From contig JBBQPZ010000002.1 in the NCBI GenBank assembly GCA_038216655.1, positions 1-64,000 of the forward strand: a stretch of DNA of 64,000 bases. The letters run 5' to 3'. How positions within the stretch are numbered: position 1 is the first letter of the stretch; each line of letters starts with the position of its first letter. Of the stretch, positions 25,819 to 35,400 are shown piece by piece. This DNA is from JAFDWR01 sp038216655 (lineage in GTDB: Bacteria > Armatimonadota > Fimbriimonadia > Fimbriimonadales > Fimbriimonadaceae). Below the pieces are notes generated by a model that was given only the letters and a program-made list of their open reading frames with translations, was not told the origin of the DNA and ran no database searches. The translations under genes were made by a program, and so were the position numbers.

Positions 25819-27111
25819 CTACCCGCCCCAGATCAACTCAGGGCGGACGACGATCGTCTCGTCCCGATCCGGACCCACGCTGACGATGGCGACCGGGCAA
25901 CCTGTTTGCTCGGCCATGAAGTCGAGATATTTGCGGGCGCTCTCCGGAAGATCCGCGAGCGTGCGGCAGCCACGCAGATCGCCCGACCAGCCGTCGATCT
26001 CTTCGAAGATCGGCACGACGCGGGCGAATTCAAGCGCGTCCTGCGGGACGAACTTGATCCGCTTTCCGTCGAGATCGTAGGCCGTGCAGACTTTGATCTT
26101 CTCGAACCCGGCGAGGATATCCAGCCTTGTCACCACGAGCCCGCTGAGCGAGTTCAGGCGGCACGAGTGGCGAAGCACCACGAGGTCGAGCCAACCCACG
26201 CGGCGGCCGCGACCGGTGGTCGTGCCGTACTCCTTGCCGTGGGTGCGGATCCACTCGCCGATGTCGTCGTGCAGCTCGGTCGGGAACGGACCCGCGCCGA
26301 CGCGCGTGGTGTATGCCTTGCACACGCCGAGCACTCCATCGATCGCGCGGGGCCCGATGCCGGTGCCGATCGTCGCGCCGCCCGCGGTCGGGTGGGAGGA
26401 GGTGACGTAGGGGTAAGTGCCCGAATCAAGATCCAGGAACGTGCCCTGAGCCCCCTCGAACAGCACGCGCTTGCCGTCGTACACCGCGTCCTGGACCAGA
26501 ACCTCAATGTCGTCGACGAACGGGCGCAGTCGTTCGGCGTAGGCGCTGTACTCGGCGAGAAGCGAATCGTAGTCGATCGGCGGCTCGTCGAACATCGCCA
26601 TCAGGCGGTTCTTGACGTCCAGCACCTCGTGGAGACGTTTTGGGAAGACCTCGGGGTGGACGAATTCGCCCATCCGGATTCCAACCCTGGCGACCTTGTC
26701 CTGATACGCCGGACCGATGCCGCGGCTCGTCGTGCCGATCTTGTTCTCACCGCGCGCTTCCTCTTCTAAGGAATCCAGGCGCCGGTGATAGGGGAACACG
26801 ACGTGGGCGGCGCTGGAAATCTTCAGCGTGCCGAGTTCGGCCTTTTGCTTACGAGTGCGGTCGAGTTCATCGAGTAAGCCTTTCGGGTCGATAACCATTC
26901 CACCGCCGAGCACCGACGTGACGTGCGGATGCAGGATTCCCGCGGGAATGAGGTGGAACTTGTACTCTTGCCCACCGGTGATCACGGTGTGGCCGGCGTT
27001 GTTGCCGCCCGAGTAGCGGACAACCATCTCGGCTTCCGCACCGAGAACATCGACAAGTTTTCCTTTAGCTTCGTCGCCCCATTGAGCGCCGACAATAACG
27101 AGTGTAGGCAT
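25819..27111 (-). CDS. purA: Adenylosuccinate synthetase
   Basis: 430 aa. It makes adenylosuccinate from IMP, aspartate and GTP in AMP synthesis. The N-terminal phosphate loop is IVGAQWGDEAKGKLVD; most family members have GDEGKGK, so Gly to Ala is a notable substitution. SGGNNAGHTVI, the IMP-binding region TSSHPTAGGATIGTGIGPRAI, GRGRRVGWLDLVVLRHSCRLN and the C-terminal SVGPDRDETIVV are conserved. Length is normal. A leftward terminator-like hairpin lies at 27150-27178, just upstream. Confidence 0.96.
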   Translation of the reverse strand: MPTLVIVGAQWGDEAKGKLVDVLGAEAEMVVRYSGGNNAGHTVITGGQEYKFHLIPAGILHPHVTSVLGGGMVIDPKGLLDELDRTRKQKAELGTLKISSAAHVVFPYHRRLDSLEEEARGENKIGTTSRGIGPAYQDKVARVGIRMGEFVHPEVFPKRLHEVLDVKNRLMAMFDEPPIDYDSLLAEYSAYAERLRPFVDDIEVLVQDAVYDGKRVLFEGAQGTFLDLDSGTYPYVTSSHPTAGGATIGTGIGPRAIDGVLGVCKAYTTRVGAGPFPTELHDDIGEWIRTHGKEYGTTTGRGRRVGWLDLVVLRHSCRLNSLSGLVVTRLDILAGFEKIKVCTAYDLDGKRIKFVPQDALEFARVVPIFEEIDGWSGDLRGCRTLADLPESARKYLDFMAEQTGCPVAIVSVGPDRDETIVVRPELIWGG

Positions 27112-27149
27112 GTGTGACCCCGACTCCGGATTCGAGGGCCGACACGCAG

Positions 27150-27178
27150 AAAAACCGGCGTCGCATTCGAAGCGCCGG
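27150..27178 (-). terminator. Terminator-like hairpin upstream of purA
   Basis: On the minus strand CCGGCG, 12-base loop, CGCCGG, then TTTTT. It is 122 bases past the stop of the gene at 27301 and 39 bases before the purA start. It probably ends the upstream operon, though attenuation of purA is possible. Confidence 0.5.
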
Positions 27179-27300
27179 CCGACGTGTCAAGCCTCCCCTT
27201 TTCGGAGCCTTGCCGAAGGCAATTGTACTACAGATTGGAGTTGGAGCTCCCACCATCCCGGAGCGGAGTCCGAGTTACACTCCCGAGAGTCGGGGCCACA

Positions 27301-28254
27301 CTAGTTTCGATTCCCGTTGTACACCGGGAAGATGACGCCGTTGGGCTGACCATTGGGGGCCGGGAACGAAAAAGCGCCGTTAACGAACGATCGACTGCCA
27401 GTGATATTGACTCCGCTAAAGAAGGCCCGAGCCTCGTCTCTGGAGCTAAATCCGTACTTAGCGTAAGATTCGGCGGCCCGGTCCATGAATGAGTTTTTGA
27501 GGGCCGGGTTCATGGAGTCGATACTGGGTCGATCCCCCGCCCTAAAGTCGCCGAAGACGTCGGCGTGGTCTTGGAAGAGTTGGTCCAGGAGCTTCTGCGC
27601 GGCGGCGTCTGGCCCGGACCAACGGTCGGTGACCTGCTGGTTGAGAATCTGTAGCGCCGTCGCCGAGTGTTCGGTCTGCCAACGTAGCCCCTTCGACCAG
27701 TGGCAGGTCACCACGATCGGGAGCGCATCGTCTGAGGCCGTCTTCTGCTTCTCCGAACTTGGCGTCACGGTACCGGGGGCCTTGACTTCGACCGGGTGCA
27801 ACTCGTGCGGCTCGATCATTACCGTTCCCTTCTTTCCGTCGCGCTCGAACTCGATCGCGACCGTCGGGACCAGCGCGATGCCAAAGTCCGGCGAACTGGT
27901 CTGGGGCTGCCATCCAGAAGAAAGCACCGGACTTTGTAAGATCGATTTTCGGAAGTTGGCCTGGCCCTTCGCATCAAGGTTGGACATCCGGATCTCGGCG
28001 TGCTTCGGGTCGACCGCTCCCAGGAGGTCGACGAACGCCTTTGAGTTCGGCTCCAGGAGTTTGTGGTCGACCAAGTAGAAGGTGGTCACCTTCTCAACCA
28101 CATCGAAGCCCGCCGCCTTCGCGGCGGACTTTAAAGCGGGCCCGTCATGAAGCTCCAGTAGCTTCGTTTCACTCTCAATGAGCGGGCGATTGGTGATCGT
28201 AACCGCATCAATTCGAGGACCGACAAACAAGAAGACCAGTAGACCTAGACTCAT
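27301..28254 (-). CDS. Unrecognised protein with N-terminal hydrophobic segment
   Basis: 317 aa. It begins MSLGLLVFLFVGPRIDAVTIT, a short membrane anchor or signal, with the bulk predicted outside. No domain is recognised. The C-terminus reads GQPNGVIFPVYNGNRN and resembles the end of the gene at 28902 (RTGLCIPVYNGRRLLPG). It starts 5 bases after the stop of the gene at 28260-28703, so the two form an operon. Confidence 0.7.
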   Translation of the reverse strand: MSLGLLVFLFVGPRIDAVTITNRPLIESETKLLELHDGPALKSAAKAAGFDVVEKVTTFYLVDHKLLEPNSKAFVDLLGAVDPKHAEIRMSNLDAKGQANFRKSILQSPVLSSGWQPQTSSPDFGIALVPTVAIEFERDGKKGTVMIEPHELHPVEVKAPGTVTPSSEKQKTASDDALPIVVTCHWSKGLRWQTEHSATALQILNQQVTDRWSGPDAAAQKLLDQLFQDHADVFGDFRAGDRPSIDSMNPALKNSFMDRAAESYAKYGFSSRDEARAFFSGVNITGSRSFVNGAFSFPAPNGQPNGVIFPVYNGNRN

Positions 28255-28259
28255 AAGAA

Positions 28260-28703
28260 CTACCCGCCCCCGCCGCCGCTACCACCAGCGGGAAAATAGC
28301 GCCAGTACGTATCCTCATACGTATCCCAAGAGCGACTTCTGGCCGCCGCATCGCTCGGATTGGTTTCCACCCACTCCTCGTGGGCATAGGTGTTGTGATA
28401 ATACTGTCGAAGGATGGCCTCAGTATGAGCTGGAACGGTAGCTGACCCGGCGGAGGTGGTTACACTCCAGTCGTGTTCTGACAACGGCGTCATATCGGAG
28501 GACCAGGCGGGCCCCTCTGTTGTGGACCCTCGGACCCACTGGTGGTATCCACCGAATGTCGTGTCCGACCAGGAAACTGTCTTGTCCGAATTAGTCAGAT
28601 TCGTTGAGTCGACAATAGTGTGCGAATCGTACATGACAGGGGCGTCGTAACGCTGGGTGCGGACCCAGCCGGTGAAGATCGCGATGGCGAATGATACAAC
28701 CAT
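28260..28703 (-). CDS. Unrecognised small membrane-anchored protein
   Basis: 147 aa. The start is set by an excellent promoter: TTGAAG, 17-base spacer, TATAAT, then 6 bases to the ATG at 28703. The N-terminus MVVSFAIAIFTGWVRTQRYD has one hydrophobic segment. The rest is rich in Thr, Ser and aromatic residues and ends in GGSGGGGG. No family is recognised. A longer upstream open frame (to 28889) runs through the promoter and is not used. Confidence 0.7.
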   Translation of the reverse strand: MVVSFAIAIFTGWVRTQRYDAPVMYDSHTIVDSTNLTNSDKTVSWSDTTFGGYHQWVRGSTTEGPAWSSDMTPLSEHDWSVTTSAGSATVPAHTEAILRQYYHNTYAHEEWVETNPSDAAARSRSWDTYEDTYWRYFPAGGSGGGGG

Positions 28704-28709
28704 GCCGTC

Positions 28710-28738
28710 ATTATAAGGTGAAGTCTGGATTACTTCAA
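28710..28738 (-). promoter_or_regulatory. Full sigma-70-type promoter TTGAAG-N17-TATAAT, leaderless
   Basis: -35 TTGAAG at 28733-28738, -10 TATAAT at 28710-28715, spacer 17 bases, ATG 6 bases past the -10. This is the clearest promoter in the window. Confidence 0.85.
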
Positions 28739-28901
28739 GCATCTTTTTTCTATTTTGTTTGTTATTGTCTGAGTGGGTGGGGGCGCTAATTCCTGGCTTA
28801 CTTGTTGATCGCGTATCGAACGGACATATGTATGTACTGAGTTGCGGGCGCAACGAAGTCGCGGTCCACAACCCCCTCCACTCCAACACTCCAATCCCCG
28901 G

Positions 28902-29699
28902 CTACTCCTCGGGTGGCCCGACGAATCCGGGCAGCAGGCGCCTGCCGTTATATACAGGAATGCAAAGACCAGTCCTTCCGCCAGAACTATTCCTACCGGC
29001 GGGATTTGCTACTACCAACGCGAGGGCCAGGATGAGGCGCGCAGGGCCGATGCGCGTGGACTCGATCTTCTTCCACATCGCGGCCTCGGTTCGATAGGGT
29101 GTCGCGTCGGCAGAGGCTCGTACGCTCACCTCGAAGATGGCTCGCACGCGAGGGTCGAGGTCCTCTCGCTTGATGTAGCCACCCGTTTTGATACCCTTGA
29201 GGTAGTCACGGTAGACCACGGGTAGCTGCTGATCCACGAACCTCGCCGCCTTCAAGAGTGGTTGCCAGCGAGTCTGGATCGACTCGTTCCAAGACTTGTG
29301 GGGCAGGAAAGTGATCGATGTGGGTACGGAAATGGGCTCAAACCCTGGCGGCCCGCCATTGAAGTCACGCATCGGGACCCAAGCTTCAACGGAAAGCGGT
29401 AAGGGCGCGCGCTTCGGCGGCAAGGTGGCCACCAACTGCATGCCGAAATCACCGTCGAGGGTGATTGAAATGCGGAGCTCGGCCGTCAACGCCACCTCTC
29501 CGATTGGGTCCGCCTTCAAGTGCGGCTCTTTGAAGAGACTTTGGACCAACACGTTCGCCGCCTGACGAACCTCTTCGTGGGAGGTCGAGGCGGTCCAATC
29601 CGCCGAATTGGCCGCCGCAATGACCAGGGGCTCAATGATGGTCAGGGCGGCCGCCGTCTTTGACGAGTCGAGGGCGGCGAGTGCGAGAAGTGAAATCAA
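28902..29699 (-). CDS. Unrecognised exported protein
   Basis: 265 aa. TTG start at 29699 preceded by AGGAGA with 6 bases spacing (29706-29711). The N-terminus MISLLALAALDSSKTAAALTI may be a weak signal. A second hydrophobic segment (ARLILALALVVANPAG, about residues 223-238) lies near the C-terminus, followed by a short tail with IPVYNGRRLLPG. No domain is recognised. It is followed by the promoter of the 28260-28703 gene, so it is a separate transcript. Confidence 0.65.
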   Translation of the reverse strand: MISLLALAALDSSKTAAALTIIEPLVIAAANSADWTASTSHEEVRQAANVLVQSLFKEPHLKADPIGEVALTAELRISITLDGDFGMQLVATLPPKRAPLPLSVEAWVPMRDFNGGPPGFEPISVPTSITFLPHKSWNESIQTRWQPLLKAARFVDQQLPVVYRDYLKGIKTGGYIKREDLDPRVRAIFEVSVRASADATPYRTEAAMWKKIESTRIGPARLILALALVVANPAGRNSSGGRTGLCIPVYNGRRLLPGFVGPPEE

Positions 29700-30072
29700 G
29701 AGATATCTCCTAAATGGACGCGATATTGGGCTAAAGTAGCCTACCCTTCGAGAAAGCTACTGGCCACTTCGGATCGCCGGATTCGAAAGCGCTAACCCCG
29801 TAGTTCCAAATATAGAGTACGGTGGCCTGCCACGGCTTTCACTCAGGCGACCTGTCGCCGCGCTTACGACCTTGTCGCCTGTGCGCTCGCAGGCTCGCGG
29901 GGAAAAGCGGTGGCGGGCGGGCCATGCTCCTTTCAGAACTTGCGCGCTCAAGGGTAGGTCCGCGCCACTCCAAAGTTTGAGCAATGCAACGGACTCCAAG
30001 CCCGTGTCACGCTAAGGTACTTAAGAAACGCACACCGCGGGACGCACTCCCTTTGATGGGCCGAAGTGAGAC
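29700..30072. other. Intergenic region, no gene recognised
   Basis: Apart from the Shine-Dalgarno AGGAGA at 29706-29711 for the gene to its left, nothing is recognised. No tRNA cloverleaf, family I-III repeat or microsatellite is visible. Confidence 0.5.
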
Positions 30073-30426
30073 CTACTTTGACGAGCTTGGCGGCGTTGAA
30101 CGCTCGATCCGGATCGCCCGAACGCGTCCGTCGGGTCCCAACTCGATCTTTGCGTCCTCCATCCGGAAGTCCGAGTCGTAAATCGTCCGCCGGTAAATCA
30201 GCTCGACGATGCCATCGTCGCGCGCCGTCTCACTGCTCGGCGCCCGATGCAGGACCGAATCCACCCGGGCTCGGTCGTCCCCAACCTTGACCGCGCCGTC
30301 GTGCAACAGCTGCACCGGATCGCGCCGGTCGGGCGCCACCAGGCTCATGACGCCATAGCAGGCGATGAGAATGAAAATAAGGGGAAAGCCGACGATGAAG
30401 ATCAGGTCGGTCTTCGATCGCTTCAT
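30073..30426 (-). CDS. Small protein with N-terminal membrane anchor
   Basis: 117 aa. MKRSKTDLIFIVGFPLIFILIACYGVMSLV gives one transmembrane segment. The rest is a small mixed domain (DDGIVELIYRRTIYDSDFRMEDAKIELGPDGRVRAI) with the look of a SmpA/OmlA-like or similar lipoprotein-type fold, but this is not secure. It starts 6 bases after the stop of the lytic transglycosylase gene on the same strand, so it is co-transcribed with it. Confidence 0.65.
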   Translation of the reverse strand: MKRSKTDLIFIVGFPLIFILIACYGVMSLVAPDRRDPVQLLHDGAVKVGDDRARVDSVLHRAPSSETARDDGIVELIYRRTIYDSDFRMEDAKIELGPDGRVRAIRIERSTPPSSSK

Positions 30427-30432
30427 CGCGAC

Positions 30433-31449
30433 CTACTCGCCGCAAAACTGGCGGTATAGGCCGATGATCCGGTCGACGTAGCGCTGGGTCGAGGCGTAAG
30501 GCACGCCGCCCGCGCGCTTGACCGCGCCCTCACCCGCGTTGTAGGCGGCAAGCGCCAACACGAGCGATCGGTAGCTGTCACCGGTGGAAGTCTGGTAGCT
30601 CTCCAGCAAGTGGCGCATCAGCTTGACGCTGCCGTAGAGGTTTTCGTTGGTGTCGTAGGCGTTCGAGACATTCATCCACTTCGCCGTCTCGGGCATCAGC
30701 TGGCCCAGTCCCATCGCGCCCTTGTTGCTGGTCGAGGCAGGGTCAAAACCGCTCTCGACCATCACGATCGCCATGATCAGCCGAGCATCCACTCCGTGCT
30801 GGAGGCTGAATCCGATCACGCCCTGGGCAATCTTGTACGCCTCACGGTCACTGAGCTTCGGGTTCTGCTTCTTGATGAAACCTGCGTAAACCGGGGTCGC
30901 CTTGCTTGCGGCAAGGTTCCAGTTCTGGGGGGTCGACTGGCCGGAGAAACTCCCGCCCCTTCCGATCCGCCCATGCAGGAGGCCTCCCCCTTTGGGGTTT
31001 GCATTCACGCTTGGCTGGTTATTCTTGGCCGCCTTAGCCGCCTCGGCAGCTTCGATCTTCGCAATATTGCCCTCAGGCGCGGCGGCAATCAGCGTCGCGT
31101 GGAGGGAACCCTGCTCGGCACTGCGCGAAACGCGCGTCAATAGCCTTGCGGGAACATCGTTGTTTTCCAGCCATTGGGGAAGCGGGTTGGCCTCGACGGT
31201 CACCGAGGTGCCGTCTTCGAGGTCGACCATGATCTCAGTGATCCCATTCGCCGAGAAGGTGCCCTTGACGCGACCCTTGAGCTCGACCGCGTGGGAGCCG
31301 GTCATCTTGTTGAGCGCCTCAACCGTGACCGCTTGCTTCACGCCAAGCTGCTTGCGCATCCGCATGTACTCGGGCACATCCTGAGCCAAGCCCACGCAAA
31401 CGAGCGCGAGAGCTCCTAGGATTAGACCGAATCGAATGTTACGCACCAT
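30433..31449 (-). CDS. Exported lytic transglycosylase (SLT domain)
   Basis: 338 aa. It cleaves peptidoglycan glycan strands in the periplasm. The signal peptide is MVRNIRFGLILGALALVCVGLAQ. The first 150 residues contain a small beta domain (GRVKGTFSANGITEIMVDLEDGTSVTVEANPLP). The SLT domain from about residue 205 has catalytic Glu in AIVMVESGFDPASTS, then NKGAMGLGQLMPETA, and VLALAAYNAGEGAVKRAGGVP. It ends QRYVDRIIGLYRQF as in typical Slt/MltC-like enzymes. Confidence 0.92.
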   Translation of the reverse strand: MVRNIRFGLILGALALVCVGLAQDVPEYMRMRKQLGVKQAVTVEALNKMTGSHAVELKGRVKGTFSANGITEIMVDLEDGTSVTVEANPLPQWLENNDVPARLLTRVSRSAEQGSLHATLIAAAPEGNIAKIEAAEAAKAAKNNQPSVNANPKGGGLLHGRIGRGGSFSGQSTPQNWNLAASKATPVYAGFIKKQNPKLSDREAYKIAQGVIGFSLQHGVDARLIMAIVMVESGFDPASTSNKGAMGLGQLMPETAKWMNVSNAYDTNENLYGSVKLMRHLLESYQTSTGDSYRSLVLALAAYNAGEGAVKRAGGVPYASTQRYVDRIIGLYRQFCGE

Positions 31450-31481
31450 GTCATTATCGCGCGCTTTTGCGCAGACCTTCT

Positions 31482-32480
31482 CTAGAATCGGTTTTTGACC
31501 TTCCTATCGTTACCGCTTCCGCCATCTCCGACGTGAATCGGCGCGGCAAAGGCCGCCGCCAACGCCGCCGCTGCCGGGTCGTCGCCCACCGTGCTGTTCA
31601 AGATGATCATCGCGGCTTCGCGCCAGCCGAGAATCTTGCCGTCGTCGTCGAATCGAATGATGATTCGGCCCAACAGCTCGCCTCGGTCTCCAGCCGAGAC
31701 CAAGAGCGTGCGACGATCGCCTGACTTCACCTCGATCGGATAGGGGCCGACGGGATCGGAGAAGTCGCGGCCGAGGGAAGGGCCTAAAATCCGGCCTTCG
31801 TGTCCACTAACGATCACGTCCACCCCGGCCACCTTCTCGGCCACCTTCCGATTCTCATCCAGGTCGAGGTCGCTGAGGAGCACGATCTTGTTGACGCCCT
31901 GCAAAGAGAGCCGACGAACCTCCGCCTGCACCGAGTCCGACGCGTCCTTGCCCGTATCCGGTCTCGCGACGCCGATGATTCCCACCGACTGCCCACCAAT
32001 CGTCAGCACCTGCGAGGCGTGGACGCGTTCCCTTAGGAAAGCGGCCGGTGTCTGGTCGAGGTTGCAGCAGAGGAACGGAAACGCGGCATGCGCCACGAAG
32101 GCATTGAGCGTCCCGGAGGGCATCGACAAGTCCGACTCACCCAGCCCCATCGCCCGATAGCCCGCGAGGTTCATGAGCGCCACATCCGCGAGACCGTGGT
32201 ACATCGTCGAGTAGTGCCCAGAGCCGAAGGTGTTGCCGGAGCCCACCAGAAGCGGGTTGGTATCCCGCGTCAGGCAGCGCTTGGCCTCAGTGACCAAGCG
32301 GGGATATCCGCCGTACGTGCGCCCTTCGACTTTGATAGGCTCCACTTGACCGCGCATCGGCCCGGTGTGAAGCACAGTAAGGGTGTACTCCGCCCGCGCA
32401 AACCCGGTGGTTAGCGCAAACAAGACGAGAACGAAAGGGCGCATGACACTCTGACGCCCCGGCTTACCGACGGCGTTCAT
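31482..32480 (-). CDS. UshA-like 5'-nucleotidase homologue lacking metal ligands
   Basis: 332 aa. The layout follows the exported UshA/5'-nucleotidase metallophosphatase domain: strand one YTLTVLHTGPMRGQVEP, then LLVGSGNTFGSG, MNLAGYRAMGLGESDLS, LCCNLD, GIIGVARPDT, and VDVIVSGHEGR. In active enzymes these positions read LHTNDxHG, GDxxxGS, GNHExD and SGHxH. Here the first Asp, the GD Asp and the Asn-His pair are replaced, so a two-metal active site is unlikely. It is probably a binding protein or pseudoenzyme. The ATG at 32480 directly follows the TamB-like stop (TGAATG); an internal ATG at 32444 gives a tidier signal peptide. Confidence 0.7.
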   Translation of the reverse strand: MNAVGKPGRQSVMRPFVLVLFALTTGFARAEYTLTVLHTGPMRGQVEPIKVEGRTYGGYPRLVTEAKRCLTRDTNPLLVGSGNTFGSGHYSTMYHGLADVALMNLAGYRAMGLGESDLSMPSGTLNAFVAHAAFPFLCCNLDQTPAAFLRERVHASQVLTIGGQSVGIIGVARPDTGKDASDSVQAEVRRLSLQGVNKIVLLSDLDLDENRKVAEKVAGVDVIVSGHEGRILGPSLGRDFSDPVGPYPIEVKSGDRRTLLVSAGDRGELLGRIIIRFDDDGKILGWREAAMIILNSTVGDDPAAAALAAAFAAPIHVGDGGSGNDRKVKNRF

Positions 32481-35400
32481 TCAGAACCGGAAGCCGTACT
32501 CGATCGACAGCTTGTAAGGCCGATCCTGATCTGCGCCGATGCTGAACGAGAAGCGCCGCAGCTTGGGCGACCGGTAGGTCAGTTCGATGTCGAACATCTG
32601 TTTGAACCCCGGAATCGGGGAGGAAATCTGTCGCGTCCCAGAAAGCGTGAAGTCCTTGCCGAGGATCTTCGCGAACCCGATCGACGCTTGATTCCGCAGA
32701 TCGTATTGCAGCGTCAGCGATTCGAAACCCAGTGCCGAGCCGATCTTGTTGGTGATCGGGTCGAGGAAGGAGGGAAGCGCGAACCCAGCGAGGGCGGTTC
32801 GTATGCGGCTCTCCGTTTGTCCAGCTCCCATAGAAGTCAGACCCTGGAGCGCGCTCGCCTGCCCCAGCAGCGCCAGGATTTGCTCCTTGTCAAGGTCGGG
32901 CGGCGACGAGGTCGCGTCGAGTTGGAGCCCGCCATCGCGCAGGAGGTCGCCGTGAATGTCGAGGCGAATGTCGTAGGGTTGAGGCCGGCCCTGGAATCCG
33001 CTGGCCGTCACCCGAGTCCGACCTTCGAGATCGACGTCGATGCGCGCGTCGTGCCCGTCGATCGACCCCGCGTGGTAGCTCGGGCGGACGATCCCGTCCG
33101 GCTCAAGCCGCACCGTCGCCGTCGGGAGACGGAACGTTCCCTTCTGTAGCACGAGGTTTGCGTCCAGCGAAGGCTGCTTGAGCGAGCCGGTCAAGGCACC
33201 GGAGCCACTCAGGTCGATATTGGCGGCCGAACTGCGGACGTTGAGCGAGTTCAGAATCGCAAGTTTGATGTTGAATTTGGGATCGATGGAGAAACTGGGA
33301 GAAGTCCCGGGAGGAATATCCTCGCTGGGCAGAAGGATCTTGCCGCCCGCGAGCGTCGCCGCTCCGTTGATCGCGGGAGCCTCGGCCGTTCCGCCGAGCG
33401 CGAGCACGCCGCTTGCCGTCCCGGTCACTCGGCCCTTGCCGGGAAGCGGCTCGTTGAGGACCAACTCATCGATATTCAGGTTCCCGCTGAGGGGGCTCGA
33501 CCAAATTCCGGTGAGGGTCCCACTTCCTACTTCGTCGAGAATCTTCCGCACGCCAGGCGTCGACGCCGTGGCGTCCAGACTGACCGTCCCGCCCGAATCT
33601 GCCGCGGTGGTCAGGTTCATCTTGATGTCGTTGCCGGAGAGATTCAGCGAGGCGATCAGGTCGTGGAATCGATCGGTCGCACCCTTGAATCCCAAGTGCT
33701 TGGCCACCATGTCGATGCGCCCGTCAAAAGCCAGCGCCTCCAGCGGTCCATTGACCCCGACATGCCCCTTCAGGGTCCCTTCGGTCTTCGAAGTGTCAAG
33801 CCCCGGAATCAAGGCATCCAGCGTTCGCAGAGGGCGCTCGGCAACATCCAGTGAAGCCGACAGGGCCGAACCCTCAGGAATCCGGAATGGATAGACCAAC
33901 GGCAGGTTCGCCTGAAGGACACCCTCCACCCCACGGTAAGTGAGGAGGCCGCTTGCATCGATTCCGCCTTTGTATTTGCCGTCCGGACCGATCGTCGATT
34001 GGGTGATTGTCACCGAATCGAGCGAGACGCCGAAGTCGGAGACATAATCGACCGTGCCGTCGGCGGCAACGACCCCCAGGGGAGAGTTCTTGGAGTCGAT
34101 CGAGGCGCGGAACACCGGGTCGCGAGTCGGCCCCGAACCCTGGAAGGAGACGGTGACCTTTCCTCGTAGCGCGGAGAGGGAATCGTCCGCCAACCCCAAC
34201 ACGCTCAAATCGAAGTCCGAGAGATCCCCGTCCAATGCGAACTCGCCATTTAGGTCGGCGGCTCCGCGTGCGACGAGGTTACCGGCGGGGCCGAGCCAGG
34301 AAAGCTGGATCCCTTTGAATTCGTCCCCTTGGCGCGTTCCTGATAGTTTGAACTCGCCGGTCTGACGTCCAAGGGTGCTCAGATTCGTGATGTCAAGCGT
34401 CTGCAAATCGACGTCCGGGTTCTTGACCGGTCCGTGGATCGAGGCTTCGAGGTTGAGCGTGCCACTGGTGCCGCGCAGGATTTGGGCGATGTTCGGAGGA
34501 GGGTCGGGATACAGCCGCTGCGTCGCCCGGTATAGATCGCCCAAGGGGGTGTTCGCGATCAACAGCTTTGCGTCGAGCAGGTTCGTCACGCGGTCGTAGG
34601 TGAAGTGCTCGATCTGCTGATATCCGTCCAGGTTCCCGATCTGGGCCGACCCGTCGATCGCGTTCCCGTGGGCGGTCGCCTTAAAATCTCCCGAGCCCAA
34701 GAGCGTGTCGTTGAGTTGGGCATCCGTTACCGTGCCGTTGAGCGAGCCGCTTAATGTGGCGTCCGCGTCGACCCCGATCGTCGCGGTTCCGTCGACCGTG
34801 CCGGTAAGCGTGCCGACGTCCGCAGGAAGCGCCGCCAGGTCGCCGAGGGACAGGTTCTTGAGCACGACGTCCGCCGCCCCGGTCTTGCGCGTGAGGCTAT
34901 ACCGACCCGAGCCGGTGACCGTACCGTTGAATAGGTTTGCGGTCAGGTTCTCGAGCTGGATGGAACGCCCGGTGAGGCGGGCGTTTGCTTCAAACCGGTC
35001 CACTCGCCGCCCGGCATAGAAGAGGTCCGTACCGATCGCGTGCCCCTCCACCACCGGGTTCTTAGCGGTTCCACTGAGGGTCACTTCGGGAACGTCGACG
35101 AGACCCACCACGTCCGGGCCGAAAATTTCGCTCGGGCGGAAGTCTGAGAGTTCGAAACTTCCGGCCAGCTTGCCGTCTTTGAACTGGTAGCTGCCAGAAC
35201 CGCGCGCCTCGGTCGGGCCTTGCTGGGCGCGGAAATTCTCGACCTTCGCCTGCTCCAGTCCGGCAGTCAAGTTCGCCGACGCGAAGGGAATCACGTGCCC
35301 CTTGTAGGTCAGGGCGTAGGCTTCCGCCACGCCCGCGACTTGCGGATGGCTAAGCGTGCCCGAGACCTTGCCTCGGAAATTGCCCGAACCGCCGGCCTCC

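Noticed and set aside
28704..28889. Longer N-terminus for the 28260-28703 protein
   Set aside because: It would place the coding region across a near-consensus promoter (TTGAAG-N17-TATAAT) that points to the ATG at 28703.
29757..29999. 80-codon minus-strand frame between the exported-protein gene and the small anchor-protein gene
   Set aside because: No domain, start signal or neighbour coupling; composition is like other intergenic DNA here.
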